From Patella vulgata (taxonomy: Eukaryota > Mollusca > Gastropoda > Patellidae): DNA of 64,000 bases. Of this stretch, positions 44,290 to 55,255 are shown piece by piece (the stretch's first letter is position 1; every line of letters begins with the position of its first letter). The stretch lies in NCBI RefSeq assembly GCF_932274485.2, contig NC_065884.2, forward strand, positions 32,817,540 to 32,881,539, given 5' to 3'. The notes below the pieces were generated by a model. It made no database searches. It was not told the origin of the DNA and saw only the letters and a list, made by a program, of their open reading frames with translations. The translations under genes were made by a program, and so were the position numbers.

Positions 44290-44389
44290 TATTTCCACAA
44301 TTCTTAATACCAGCACTATATGCCCCAACTAAAATAAATTAATTGCACTTTTATCTTTTTGTATATCATCAAGTTATCAATTGCAACCT

Positions 44390-44580
44390 GCTTATCTATA
44401 TTTAGCCTACGCAGAAAATGCTCATGATCAAACTTTACATCATACACCAAGTTTCATCACTATCCATTAATGAAAATCAAAGTTATTGCAGCCTGAAGCA
44501 TTGACAAATCAAATTGCTTATCTCTGCTTAGCCTTATCGGAAAAAGTAAATCATCAAACTAAGTCAAGACATTCACTGTG
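44390..44580 (+). repeat. diverged D-family fragment
   Basis: CAACCTGCTTATCTATATTT, GCAGAAAATGCTCATGATCA, ACACCAAGTTTCATCAC and CAAATCAAATTGCTTATCTC follow the order of the D unit but with many changes and no terminal hairpin. Confidence 0.6.
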
Positions 44581-44629
44581 TGTAGTTAAACACTTGTTTT
44601 GGTGTAAAGTTTGGCCTTTAAAGTGTGAG

Positions 44630-45195
44630 GTCACCACACATACACTGGCAATGGTGTAACTGATAACATTCATGGTGTAATCCCACACTTTCTCTAAGGA
44701 TACACTTTTCGAGAAATAAATTTATCTCCGAAGGTGTAACGTTCCACTCACAAAGAGAATCCTTATTCGTAGAAAGTGTAGCATTATACAGCAGCTATAT
44801 TTGTCTTCACTAAGTGTAATGTTTGCTATCATAATTTCATAAAGATAAACCTTTCTCTTAGATTGTGTTACATCACCGGAAAATTGTATTTTAATTTATG
44901 AAGTGTAATGGTTGCAATCATAAATAGAAACATTTCCCTTAGAAAGTGTTACGTCATTGCAAAAAAGGAAACATTTCCCTTAAAAGGCGTAACTTTTCAC
45001 TCACAAAGGGAATGCTTACTCGTAGAAAGTGTAGCAATATCCGACAGCTATATTTGTCTTCACTAAGTCTAATGTTTGCTGTCATAAAAAGAAACCTTTC
45101 TCTAAGATTGTGTTACGTCACCAGAAAATTATATTTCTCTTTATTAAGTGTATTGTTTGCAATCATAAAGAGAAACATTTTCCTTAGTTATCCGA
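44630..45195 (+). repeat. AGTGTAA-type tandem array, about 250-bp units
   Basis: CACTCACAAAG(A/G)GAATSCTTA is followed by CTCGTAGAAAGTGTAGC or TTCGTAGAAAGTGTAGC, then CAGCTATATTTGTCTTCACT. This occurs at about 44,751 and 45,000, about 249 bp apart. Inside each unit a shorter period of roughly 60 bp is marked by (A)AGTGT(A/T)A(C/T)GTCA and AAACATTTCCCTTAG-like words. No protein. Confidence 0.65.
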
Positions 45196-45289
45196 AAATG
45201 CGGTTCATAGGCATACAGGCTCGATGAATGTTAGGGGGGCAGAACCTGAAATTCCCGAAAAAATTTCAAGTTACAGACGTCCTAACCCC

Positions 45290-45680
45290 ACCCCCACCCC
45301 AAAGAAAATTGACGGCCGCACACACGTTTTCTTGCTATTCCAGTCTCTGAATACAGCAAGTGGTCAGATATAGCCTAACTTAGGTGGCTGACTCGAATTC
45401 AAATCAACCACTCAATCGTTTATAGTCCACGAAGACGGGACCGTCGGGAGCAAATTTTGAAAATTTAACAGCCCAAATCGTGTTTTCCTGCTATTCCAAC
45501 CCGTGAATACCGCAACTTAAATGTGGTCCAATATAGCCTACCTTAGGTGGCTTCCCTGAATCCCAAACAACCAATCAATCGTCGCTGGGTATGGGGGCCT
45601 CGGGCTCCCTGAGAAAATTTTGAAAATTTAACCGCCACATATGCTTGTTACTGCTATTATAGCCCATGAGTTAAGCAACT
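45290..45680 (+). repeat. degenerate tandem repeat, about 175-bp unit
   Basis: TTTTCTTGCTATTCCAGTCT ... ATAGCCTAACTTAGGTGGCT at about 45,328 recurs as TTTTCCTGCTATTCCAACCC ... ATAGCCTACCTTAGGTGGCT at about 45,482, with a third start (TTGTTACTGCTATTATAGCC) at about 45,645. TTTTGAAAATTTAAC closes two units. Confidence 0.6.
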
Positions 45681-45683
45681 TTG

Positions 45684-45791
45684 AAGTTTCCAATCGTTTT
45701 GTAACCGAAATCCCACTCAATGACGACCCGGATTCCAAAGTTTCCAATCAATTTGTAACCGAAATCCCACTCAATGACGACCCGGATTCCA
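45684..45791 (+). repeat. 54-bp tandem duplication (18-codon unit)
   Basis: Two adjacent copies of AAGTTTCCAATC...GACCCGGATTCC, each 54 bp, differ at two positions. In one frame they read VSNRFVTEIPLNDDPDSK and then VSNQFVTEIPLNDDPDS. The surrounding 84-residue frame has no other sign of being a gene. Confidence 0.8.
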
Positions 45792-46019
45792 ACCATCCAA
45801 TTGGACTGTTGCAGCTGCAATCACGAATAATAATCGATGCCCGAAAAATGTGGCACAAAGTAGAGTGGCTCCAGACAAAATGTTTTAATCCATAGTCAAT
45901 TCAGAACAAATTCACGGTATTCAACTAAAAGAAAAGTAAAATTAGTGTTTTGTTAGATTTCGGGCACTTTATTTTGCCAACTAGATGAAATAATAATTTC
46001 CACTTTACCTGTCTGCCCG

Positions 46020-46519
46020 AAAAGTCAGATTGCCTGAATGTGTGGGTCATTTAGATCTAATTTTTTAGATGCATATCTTAAACATATTAAAAATGTACAT
46101 ATGGCAGATCCAAACTTTGACTTCAATTGTGGTATAAAAGGTTGCCAAAAAGTATTTAAACATTTCCTGCCTATAAAATTCATGTCTATAGATATCACTA
46201 TAAATTTGAAAATAAATCTTCTGATGATGTACAGCTAAGTAGCAATTCGGGTTCAATATTGGGTTGTATGTTGTGTAACAAAGAAAACATTAAAAGTGCT
46301 AAAGATTTGACAGTGCATTTGAACGAACATGTAAAGAATGGAAGTCCCGTTGACTGCCCTGTTAAAGGGTGTACATACTCTTACGGTGTTGCATCTTCTT
46401 TCACATCACATATCAGTCGCTCTCATAGACTCATAAATTTAAATGTCTTGAAATATGAATATTATTCTCAACATGATAATCCTACTATCGGTAGTAGTGT
46501 AGTAGGGCATATCAAATAA
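46020..46519 (+). pseudogene. C2H2 zinc-finger N-terminal part of a Tnp2/CACTA-like gene
   Basis: Two overlapping frames. The first carries CGSFRSNFLDAYLKHIKNVH and FNCGIKGCQKVFK, the second CMLCNKENIKSAKDLTVHLN-EH and CPVKGCTYSYGVASSFTSHI-SRSH. Together they hold three to four C2H2-type fingers, with a frameshift near 46,165. Series of such fingers precede the transposase-like part in an abundant uncharacterised animal family that resembles CACTA/Plavaka Tnp2 proteins. A piece of that transposase-like part lies at 51,385-53,414 on the same strand. The frame ends exactly where C-repeat DNA begins. Linking the two pieces into one former gene is inference. Confidence 0.55.
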
Positions 46520-46925
46520 TACATATCAATTTCATACAGATCGGATGATAACTTTTGTCGTCTGAACGTTTGCTGAAACTCAATAGGCTTGTTTGTTTTA
46601 CTAATTTAAACGATACCTATAAATTTCATACAGATCGGATAATAACTTTTGTCGTTAAAGCATTCACAAGGTACAACAAAGTGAAAAAAGGGCCATTACT
46701 CATGGTGTAATTAACGGAAATTGTTGATCGGTTGATAACTGTTGTCATTAGTGCGTTCAAAAGATTCAACAAAGTGAAACAAGGGCCATAACTCTAGATG
46801 TAATTAACGGAAATTGCTGAAATTCAATAAGCTTCTTTGTTTTACTAATCTAAATAATGCATATAAATTTCATACAGATCGGATAATAACTTTTGTCGTT
46901 AGAGCATTCACAAGGTACAACAAAG
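46520..46925 (+). repeat. C-family units, part 1
   Basis: Two to three C units (ATACAGATCGGATGATAACT, GGGCCATAACTCTAGATGTA, ATTGCTGAAATTCAATAAGC). They stop at CAACAAAG where the hAT element is inserted, and resume at 48,490. Confidence 0.75.
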
Positions 46926-48489
46926 CAGTGTTTAAAATTTACGTTGGTCCATCGGCCCGGCGCCGATAAATAACTGGACGGGCCGACATCAGTTTATTTT
47001 GAAGATGGCCGGTCAGCCCTGTGAGCCGACTGTTTTTGTCATGGATATTTTCTCCATGGTTCTATCAAATTCTCCTTGAAAATATTTATATTGCCCCTAT
47101 TTATATCCGAAATATATTTCATCCAGATATTTAACAGTATTTCATTACCGGAAATGAAAATAAAATTGTCCACCGAAAGAAATTATCGTTGTAGGAGTGA
47201 GGTTGTGCTTGCAAATATCAGCACGCTCCAAGAGTTCGGGAAGATATTATTTAACCATTTTGATCAAGTGTGGAACAGATGAGTGTGTGTTCCGATGGTA
47301 TGCCTTACTTATACTGTCTTATTTGTCTTTATCCGATATTGAATACACATGCATAATCCGGCATATTATATTCCTTCAATGGAGAGATCGAAACACGTAT
47401 GCTACTAAACTAGGTCAGTCCATCTACTGTACTGTCATGAATCGAAGAATAAATATTCACGTGATATAAAACCTTTGTCTTGTAAAAATAAAATTGAAAA
47501 ACCAGAGCTGAAAATTCCCTGAAAGCCTAAATACGGGTAACAATATAATTCCAGCGAGGTAAAACGAGTGGCCTTTCCCGCCATTATTTCCAACTCTCGT
47601 GATTTAATAGCAGACTTGATTATCAAGTCTATTTCTTTAATGAAGATTTCACTACCGTACTGCAGACCCAAGTCTTCGAAATAAGGCATGTGCAATATGT
47701 CATATAGGAAGAATAACAAAGAGTTTATCGTTCCATAAATATAGGCAATCCCAACGTGTGACATCAGGTCAGTTTTAATAATGATAAAAAAATGACATGT
47801 CGTCTGCCAAACTGCACTGATAGTTTACTTTCATGTTGAAAGAGGTCACGGTCTTTCATTACACAGTTCAACACGTCATGATGAATGAAACAAATCAAAT
47901 GATTATTGCTATCGGACAGCAAATTTAATTCATTGAAATGTAAGACATATTAATCTGTTTTGTAAGACCTTAAAAGCCAGTTTCATTTCATTTCATTTAT
48001 ATGCATAATATTTTCTGTTAATTTTTGGAGAATGTGAAGGGCCATTTTAATCTTCAGATTTCTATGTGAATGGAATTTCGAGATATGTTGTCAGTACTAT
48101 AAAGTAGACCTACATATACTCACCAAGATTATTACAAGTGAATATTTATTTATTACAGAAAAAATAAATATCAAGCCTGGGGTGGAATGATTTTTTTCTT
48201 TCTATACACGAAGTATAAGCATTAAATCTTTCAAAAGTTAAAATTGTAATATAAACAGTTAATCAATATTGAATACATATTTTAACTTTTTTTTAAACCT
48301 GTCCCAAATGGCTGTAGAAGACACCTACGGAACTTAGAAGTTCAAGGAATTTGGGGTGGGAGAGTGTACTGTGTTTTGTTAATATTTATTGGGCCCACCA
48401 GTTAATGTTAGGACCTACAACTTTCATGAATGGCATCTACCAGCGGGTCATGTTGGCTTACAACTTTTTTTGTCGAATTTTAAACACTG
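46926..48489. mobile_element. hAT-like element inserted in C repeat
   Basis: Perfect inverted ends CAGTGTTTAAAATT (46,926) and AATTTTAAACACTG (ending 48,489). An exact 8-bp duplication CAACAAAG (46,918-46,925 and 48,490-48,497) is itself the normal C-repeat text. The interior (1.56 kb) has no recognisable transposase. A minus-strand open frame at 47,435-47,764 (109 codons) has no known motif. GC-rich GGCCCGGCGCCG lies just inside the left end. Confidence 0.92.
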
Positions 48490-48585
48490 CAACAAAGTGA
48501 AACAAGGGCCATAACTCACGGCGTAATTAAAGGAAATTGCTGAAATTCAATAGGATTCTTCGTTTCACTAATTTACAGACCCGTC
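48490..48585 (+). repeat. C-family unit, part 2
   Basis: CAACAAAGTGAAACAAGGGC, CATAACTCACGGCGTAATTA and TTGCTGAAATTCAATAGG continue the interrupted C unit to about ACTAATTTAC. Confidence 0.75.
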
Positions 48586-49753
48586 AACCCCTCAGAGCTG
48601 AAAAGCAGTAGGGTAGTCTAAAAAAGGCAGTAGAAAGCATGATTTGGCAGTAGATTTCCAAAAACGCGTAAATTCGCACTTCCAAGGGTAATTAATTTAG
48701 AAATGATACACTGAACTGCAGGGCAGTGCAGGCCAAACAATACAAAAATTGCATTAAATGGGTAATAGATAAAATATAAGCAATGGTAACCATCATATCT
48801 TAATGTATTTATGTAATTAAACCAAAATTGAATATGTAGCCTACAGAAAGAAATAATTAGTAACGTAAAAAAAAATAATTAAAATTAGCAGTTCAGTAGT
48901 ACTGGAAGTACCACTTTTCTTTTGTTTTAACTTAGCATGATTTTAAAATATCCTTGTTTGTGACGTGTGTTCCCTATTCCGAGAGTTTTTGTCAATATTG
49001 TTTCATGTAAGATAATTGGTGTGCTTATTAGATTCTATAGAATTTCTGCATTAGGAATAGAGGAGCGGAGGGGGCGTAAAAAATTAGTTTTGCATAACGA
49101 CTAACGACAAAATATTGGTATTGATTTAATCATCCCCCCCTCCCCCATGGCGATTATCCTCTCAATGTACGGGATTTTTTCTCCCGTGATTCCGTAAAAC
49201 TGCTTTTACATTTATTCGAGAGAGCGTTCCATGTAAGTCCGAATCGGCGAGACGTATTCCCATACTGAAATTAAAGTTTCAGGTTGTGTGGCATTCGATG
49301 TATTGTATTAGATGCTGTACGTACGCGCGCAAACGAAATTGTCGCTATTTGTTTAGTTTATCGCTACACGTGCTAATAATTATATCCGCTTTATTAACTC
49401 TAAAATAGATTGAAAAGAATTTGAGAACAAATCTCTTAGCTAAATTACACCTTACAATATCCCAAATCGATGTTGATAACTGAAAGTCGCGATCTTTATT
49501 GTTTACATGCAAAGAGTTACTTCCCTTAGTTCCATAGTTTTGGCGATAAAATTAAAAAACTCTTTGTTTGAAAATGCGGTAGAAAGCTATTATCATCTGG
49601 TTTTATCATCTGTGTTGCGTTTCATCAGAGTAGACGTGAAAGTAAAGGTGGCCGACTGATCAAAGAAGTCAGGTGAATGTGTTGCAAGTCCTGATATCTC
49701 CCGATATTCATCGATCCTCCGATTACCTTACTGAATCAGACGCATCATCAGTA
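48586..49753. other. unassigned sequence
   Basis: No gene found. GGCAGTAG and GCAGTAG words recur near 48,604-48,652. A CpG-bearing stretch GTACGTACGCGCGCAAACGA lies at about 49,318. Confidence 0.35.
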
Positions 49754-50053
49754 TCACCCAAAAGAAGTTGCCTCCTCTGCAAATGATACCCCATTTCCTG
49801 ATACCTGCCGTTCTACATTACGATAATTATTTGACATTAACAGACTACTTTGTGTATAAACCACAGATTCTTGGCATTTCACGGACGCGTATGTAAACGT
49901 TTCAGGTGCGTATCTAGGTGAACAAAGATTAGAAGTGTTGGGATCGACCTCTCGTGAATACAATGATTTATTTGTATATCCACCCCCACAAACGTGTAGT
50001 TCTTGTTCATTAGTCTCAGTCCCCCAGTCCCTAGTAGACGTTTCCTTAAACAT
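49754..50053 (-). CDS. orphan open frame, possible exon
   Basis: A 99-residue open frame on the minus strand, polar and Ser/Thr/Tyr/Asn-rich (GGGYTNKSLYSREVDPNTSN, then SSLLMSNNYRNVERQVSGNG), with no membrane segment or known domain. A donor-like CAG|GTATCA lies within it after NNYRNVERQ. A second overlapping frame reads NGRYQEMGYHLQRRQLLLGD then TDDASDSVR up to a good AAG|GTAATC donor. The two frames compete, so at most one is real. It lies on the same strand as the ZIP exons, but I see no ZIP motif. Low confidence. Confidence 0.25.
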   Translation of the reverse strand: MFKETSTRDWGTETNEQELHVCGGGYTNKSLYSREVDPNTSNLCSPRYAPETFTYASVKCQESVVYTQSSLLMSNNYRNVERQVSGNGVSFAEEATSFG

Positions 50054-51384
50054 GTTTAAATTTCTAGCAAGTAATTCACTTTAATTCGCCTAGATGTAGA
50101 ACCGTATCAAATTTTATAATATCGGAAATCGCTTGCTCACGACATTTACCGACACAACTGCATCCTGGTAAGCTCGCCAAAAGTGTAGTAGGACAGGGTT
50201 CAGATACTGGATGCAGCGGCAGCTCTCACTATAATAGTTAAAAACTAGATAGTGTAAAGGTAATTTGCTGAAAATTTCAGTCAAATTGATACACTATGAG
50301 CTGAGAAAGAAGCCGTTGAAATTTTTGCATAGTCTCGGTTATCATTACTAAAATCATTAATATAAACAGCATAGTCTCGATTATCCACTTTTTCTGATTT
50401 AATTATCTTTGGCCGTTAGCGGCATATAGGAATCTAATCCAGCCTACATCGAAGGCTAGCCTTGACATCGAGAGTTTATTATGGTCTGGATAAGTTAATT
50501 AATGTCTAATTGATAATTTAGATAACATTTCAGGCCTAAAGAAAGACTTGTAATAAGCAGATTTTGCTCTTGCATAATGCATGTTTAAACAACAATGGAT
50601 TATGGAAATGTGACGTGTGCCTTTAATGTTTCAAATGATTGATTTGCCCGAAATACTAAACAGAAATCATGAACTTTATACGCCAACGTCTATTTTTCAA
50701 ACAACAGAATGAATTAACTCACTGTGGTGAATCGATTCATCGATCCTGTACAGCCTGTTAACCCACTATTAAAATCGATATCACTGAATTCTTCCACACG
50801 AATCAAGTGAAAAGGCTGCAATGCCTATATCCCAGTGTCTGGCAGTAGAACGCAATGTCTAAACTACTAGAACACCATTAAAAACAAAATCACCGAATTC
50901 ACTCACGATTTCAAGTGACCAAATTCCAATATGGTTTAGTACGTGGATCGATTCAGCGATCCCCACAGCGAAGCGACAAGTAGATCCAAATTATACTATT
51001 GTCCCCCAAATCAGAGCTATTATCTAAGTGTAAGAAATGTGCTCAAACAATCTAGCCCAAATATAAAAGAAATGAAAATCAACACAATCTGGTTGATATG
51101 AGGCGATTATCGACTCTGACAACTGGTCTGTGTCTTACATATGATATGGTTACCTTACCTCAGGAGTTACTAACTGAAACTCCCCCGATGAATAATACGC
51201 ACCCAGTTTTATAGTCGAAGCATGCACGTGCGCGATAGTTGATTGGCTCGCTTACGCCAAGCTAGTAGACAAATCGATGAGTTTGGGCGACTGGTTTGAA
51301 ATTCTTTATGCACTTCGGGCGACACTACCACAGTAGTAATACATATATGGATGACGAAAATGACACACTAGTAGACTATCCGTG
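50054..51384. other. unassigned sequence, slightly CpG-richer near 51,200
   Basis: No gene called. ATCGATTCATCGATCC- and ATCGATTCAGCGATCC-type blocks recur near 50,730 and 50,948 with similar neighbours, suggesting a diverged duplication of about 200 bp. AGCATGCACGTGCGCGATAG at about 51,220 could be regulatory, but nothing decides it. Confidence 0.3.
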
Positions 51385-53414
51385 CAAATGGTTTCATTTG
51401 CTCTTTCACTTTTAAAGCTTCAAGAGATGAGTTTACTTGCCCGTTTCTACCATGGACACAATATTATCTGAAATAACATCTATAACAGAACTTCCTTTAG
51501 AATCTAATTGATATATTATTCCAAAATGATATTAATGTAAATGTTTTAGATCAAGTCAAAAGTATTTTCGAAGAGAATGTTCTTCAACGGTCAATCCAGT
51601 CTATGAAAACAGATTATTTGGATTATTTGAGAAACAGACATTGGAAAGAACAACTAAGATTTATAAAACCTATCCACATTAATCTTGAAAAAAATAGTTT
51701 TCATCAGAATCAATATTTTGAGAATATTCCAATTTTAGAGAGTTTGAAATCACTTTTGTCAAATGTACAAGTTTTACATGATGTTCTCAATCCTCTATCA
51801 TGTCCAAGACAAGGTGTTTTAGTAGATTTTAATCATGGTAATCATTTTAAACAGAATGAATTGTTTTCTACTTGCATTCATGCATTACAAGTTATTCTTT
51901 ATTTTGATGAATTTGAGGTGGTCAATCCTCTTGGTTCTAAGAGAGGAATACATAATATTGCAACAATTTATTTTAATTTAGCTAACATTCATCCATGGCA
52001 CAGGTCTGAATTGAAAACAGTTCAATTATGTTTACTACATATGTCCCAATAAAATATTGAAATTTGTTGGGTTTGGAAAAGTTTTAGAACCCCTTATCTA
52101 TGATTTGAAGGTATTGGAGAATGAAGGCATAATTATTTCAAACTTGACAGAAAAATTATATGGTACAGTGGCATTTGTTAGTGCCGACAATTTGGGTAGC
52201 CACCAAATTGGAGGGTTCACAGAAAGCTTTGGAAGTAATATTCATAGAATATGTAGATTTTGCATGGCAAGCCCAGAACAAATACAGACCAATCACGATC
52301 CTAACCAGTTTGAATTGACAGATGAAATTAATTACGAAGCTCATGTAGAGCTAGTTGCATGTCAACCTATATCTGCCAATTTTATGCATGGCATCAAATG
52401 TGATTCCCCACCGAATAACCTTAAGTATTTCCATGTAACATGGTCTTCCTCCAGACTGCATGCATGACATCTTGGAAGGGTGTTGTCGGTATGGAATTCG
52501 ATTAATACCTCAAAAGTTAGAAAAAGGAAAACATTTTTCAAAAAACGATGTTATGAGAACTTTACAAACATGGAAGTATGGGAAAAATGATATATTATAA
52601 GCCTCCTGTACCAAAGAGTCTCGCTTCAATACATGCTAGTGCATCGCAAATGTGGACACTATTGCAATTACTACCACTCATTAATACTTCAAAAGCTAGA
52701 AAAAGGAAAACATTTTCCAAAAAATGATGTTATGAGAATTTTACAAACATGGAAATATGGGGAAAATGATATATTAACTAAACCTTCTGTACCAAAGAGT
52801 CTCGCTTCAATACCTGCTAGCGCATCACAAATGTGGACACCATTGCGATTATTACCACTCATATTAGGAAAATACATCCCTCGTGGACACAGAACGTTTG
52901 AAATTTTGTTGATACTAAAGGATATTTCACTTTCAGAGATTGTATTTGCTCCAAAAATAAATGTAAACCAATTGGCATATCTTCAGTCCTTGATTTCTGA
53001 TGATGCAGATTTATTCATTGAGGAGTTCCCTAAACAAGTCATGAAATACAGGAGGCTTTGATCGAGTGTGATATAAAGGACTTAGAAATTACTCAAATCA
53101 GCAAAATGATAAAAAGTGGAGTAGTATATAAAGCAGGAATGTACATGGTAACTAACTACAGCATTGTTAATGATGTAGAGTTTTCACAAATTCTTGGTGT
53201 ATATAGAAGACAGAAAGTTGAATCTGCTTCAAATGCAGACTTATTTTTTGTAATAGAGAGACAAAAATCAGTTTATGATGAACACCTTAGGGCTTATGGG
53301 CTGATGAACACTGGAAACCTCAGTGTGTGTTTCCCTTGTGATCTTCTAGACAGTTACCATTTAGATGAATATGTATGTTACACTACGCTATGCACTGGGC
53401 AAGTACTGGTCTAG
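51385..53414 (+). pseudogene. Tnp2/CACTA-like transposase-derived gene, broken
   Basis: Four successive open stretches on one strand carry ordered blocks of one protein. LLKLQEMSLLARF is followed by KTDYLDYLRNRHWKEQ, QVILYFDEFEVVNPLGSKRG, LEPLIYDLKVLENEGIII, TVAFVSADNLGSHQIGGFTE and FGSNIHRICRFCMA. The 'YFDEFE.NPLGS' and 'DNLGSH...RFC' blocks are hallmarks of an abundant animal family that resembles CACTA/EnSpm (Plavaka, Tnp2) transposases; the match is from memory. Frameshifts or stops lie near 52,055, 52,466 and 53,060, and a 179-bp tandem duplication sits inside. It cannot encode a full protein. Confidence 0.55.
52503..52862 (+). repeat. 179-bp tandem duplication inside the transposase-like gene
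   Basis: TAATACCTCAAAAGTTAGAA at 52,503 recurs as TAATACTTCAAAAGCTAGAA at 52,682. Both run through GGAAAACATTTT, ATGATGTTATGAGAA-like, CCAAAGAGTCTCGCTTCAAT and TTACCACTCAT. About one position in ten differs, so the duplication is old. Only the second copy keeps an open frame through the junction. Confidence 0.85.
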
Positions 53415-53511
53415 GGGAACTGGCATAGGTAGGGTAGCAAGGCCAAGTGTACAAACACATGTACATCATACTTGTGACGTGACTGTCGGTTCTCCAACCA
53501 TGGGGTTAACC

Positions 53512-53925
53512 TGTGGAGGCAAAAAAATAACATTGTTTAGGAATACACACTTTATTGCGGTGTTTGACTCGACATGGTTAACATCATTTCCGGTTTTATG
53601 ATGTTTCACAATGTTAATATTAATGTAAGAACATAACATGCACATATTGTCATTTGAGAATGAATATATCTAAAAATGGCGGCAACGGGAACCATGCCGT
53701 CTTAGTTGAATGAGAAAATCACTACTAGGCAAAATTCTACCTACATCAACAATAATAATACACATCACATTGATAACCAATATGTTACTGCACGAATTTA
53801 AACATATTTTACATATAATAACTGTCTAATTACCTGTGGAGGCAAAAAATAACATCGTTTAGGAATACACACTTTATTGCGGGGTTTGACTCGACGTGGT
53901 TAACATCATTTCCGGTTTTATGACG
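53512..53925. repeat. 93-bp direct repeats about 322 bp apart (LTR-like tails)
   Basis: CCTGTGGAGGCAAAAAA, AGGAATACACACTTTATTGC and GGTTAACATCATTTCCGGTT occur at 53,512-53,604 and 53,833-53,925. On the minus strand each has AATAAAGTGTGTATTCC and ends TGCCTCCACA. They resemble the 3' end of an LTR and may belong to the gypsy remnant upstream on the minus strand. Only the tails match, so this is tentative. Confidence 0.5.
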
Positions 53926-54568
53926 TAATCAGGAGTGGTGTCAAAACAGTTGTTATCTCCCCTTAACTGTAAACGCAAAAACGGTAACCCCCATATTCCT
54001 AGCGTCACATCCTCCCCCACAAAATAAAATGTTGTCCCGACATTAACAAATTGTGAACAACCGAAAAATAAATTGAACTCCTTTAAAATACATTTTAGAG
54101 GCTTATACCTTAAAAACAGATTGCTTAACAACAATGATATTCTTTGGCACTTTAAGATACCTATTATATAGTTTGAACTCAGGTGATCAGTCTGGTAAAC
54201 CATATGTTTAGATTACATCTAAAATAGAAATATCTTGTTAAACACAGTATTATACAATACTGCACATTCTTAATACTTATTAACATAATACAGTAACTAA
54301 CGACGAAGTAATACAAATAATACAGTGGTATCCGAAACCATACCTAAAAATAGTATTCACTTTCATGTGAAATAAACCAAACGTGACTAGATGGTTGTCC
54401 AAGAGTATTGTAAGTTCAGCGCTTCGGTGGACGGACTCAACGTTGATTTCGGATTACACTGTGAGACTCATCTCCGTCACTAACAGGCGGACTGGTTGAT
54501 ATGCAAGGTGATTCCAATGTGGCTTCAGATGGTACTGTTCTGGCGTCAGGAGTCTCAATGGGATCATC

Positions 54569-55255
54569 TGTAATACTTTTAGTAGAATTTTTGCTCGAGA
54601 AATAACATATTCGCATAATATGTGATATGTACTTAAAATACTTAAATCAACTTAGTCTGTAATTGACAGTTGACACATAAAAAAGAGCTATTTATCGAAA
54701 ACATATGTCACTCATTTAACACCAGAATTACACGTGAGTGGAATTATTCTAATTGCATCATTTAGCTTAAAGTAACCAATCATATCGTTAATTACACAAG
54801 TTCAGGGCCATGATCACGCGTTATTGTGCATGATATTCATTTACCTTTAAAAGAAACCGGGGAACCCTGTAAGTCAGACTTGAATTAGATTCCAGAGATC
54901 GAGGGTACATCTGAGTTCCTAGACAGCCGAGAGGCTGGATAGGGTGGAGAAGTGGTTTTAGCTATATAGTATTGTAATTTGTGCTATGCTTGTATACCTG
55001 TATTCAGTTATATGCTATATAAAATGTAGAAGCGAACTATGCATTATTATTCCTGGTAAGACAAACGTCTTAAGAAACTGGAAGAAGTAAATACACAACG
55101 TGAAGCAGAAGTAAAGACAGCTAGAGACAAATTCTAGACGATCACAAGGCTACAGAAATATGTAGTAAGAATAGATGCATGGGTTGTATGTAGGATGTGG
55201 CGACCGGTTTTCTCGCCCGCTCTCCACGTCAGACAGAAAGACCCATGGTGCTACA
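54569..55255 (+). repeat. 5' LTR of the non-coding element
   Basis: 687 bp with a TATATAAAATG box near 55,015 that could start transcription. Confidence 0.85.
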
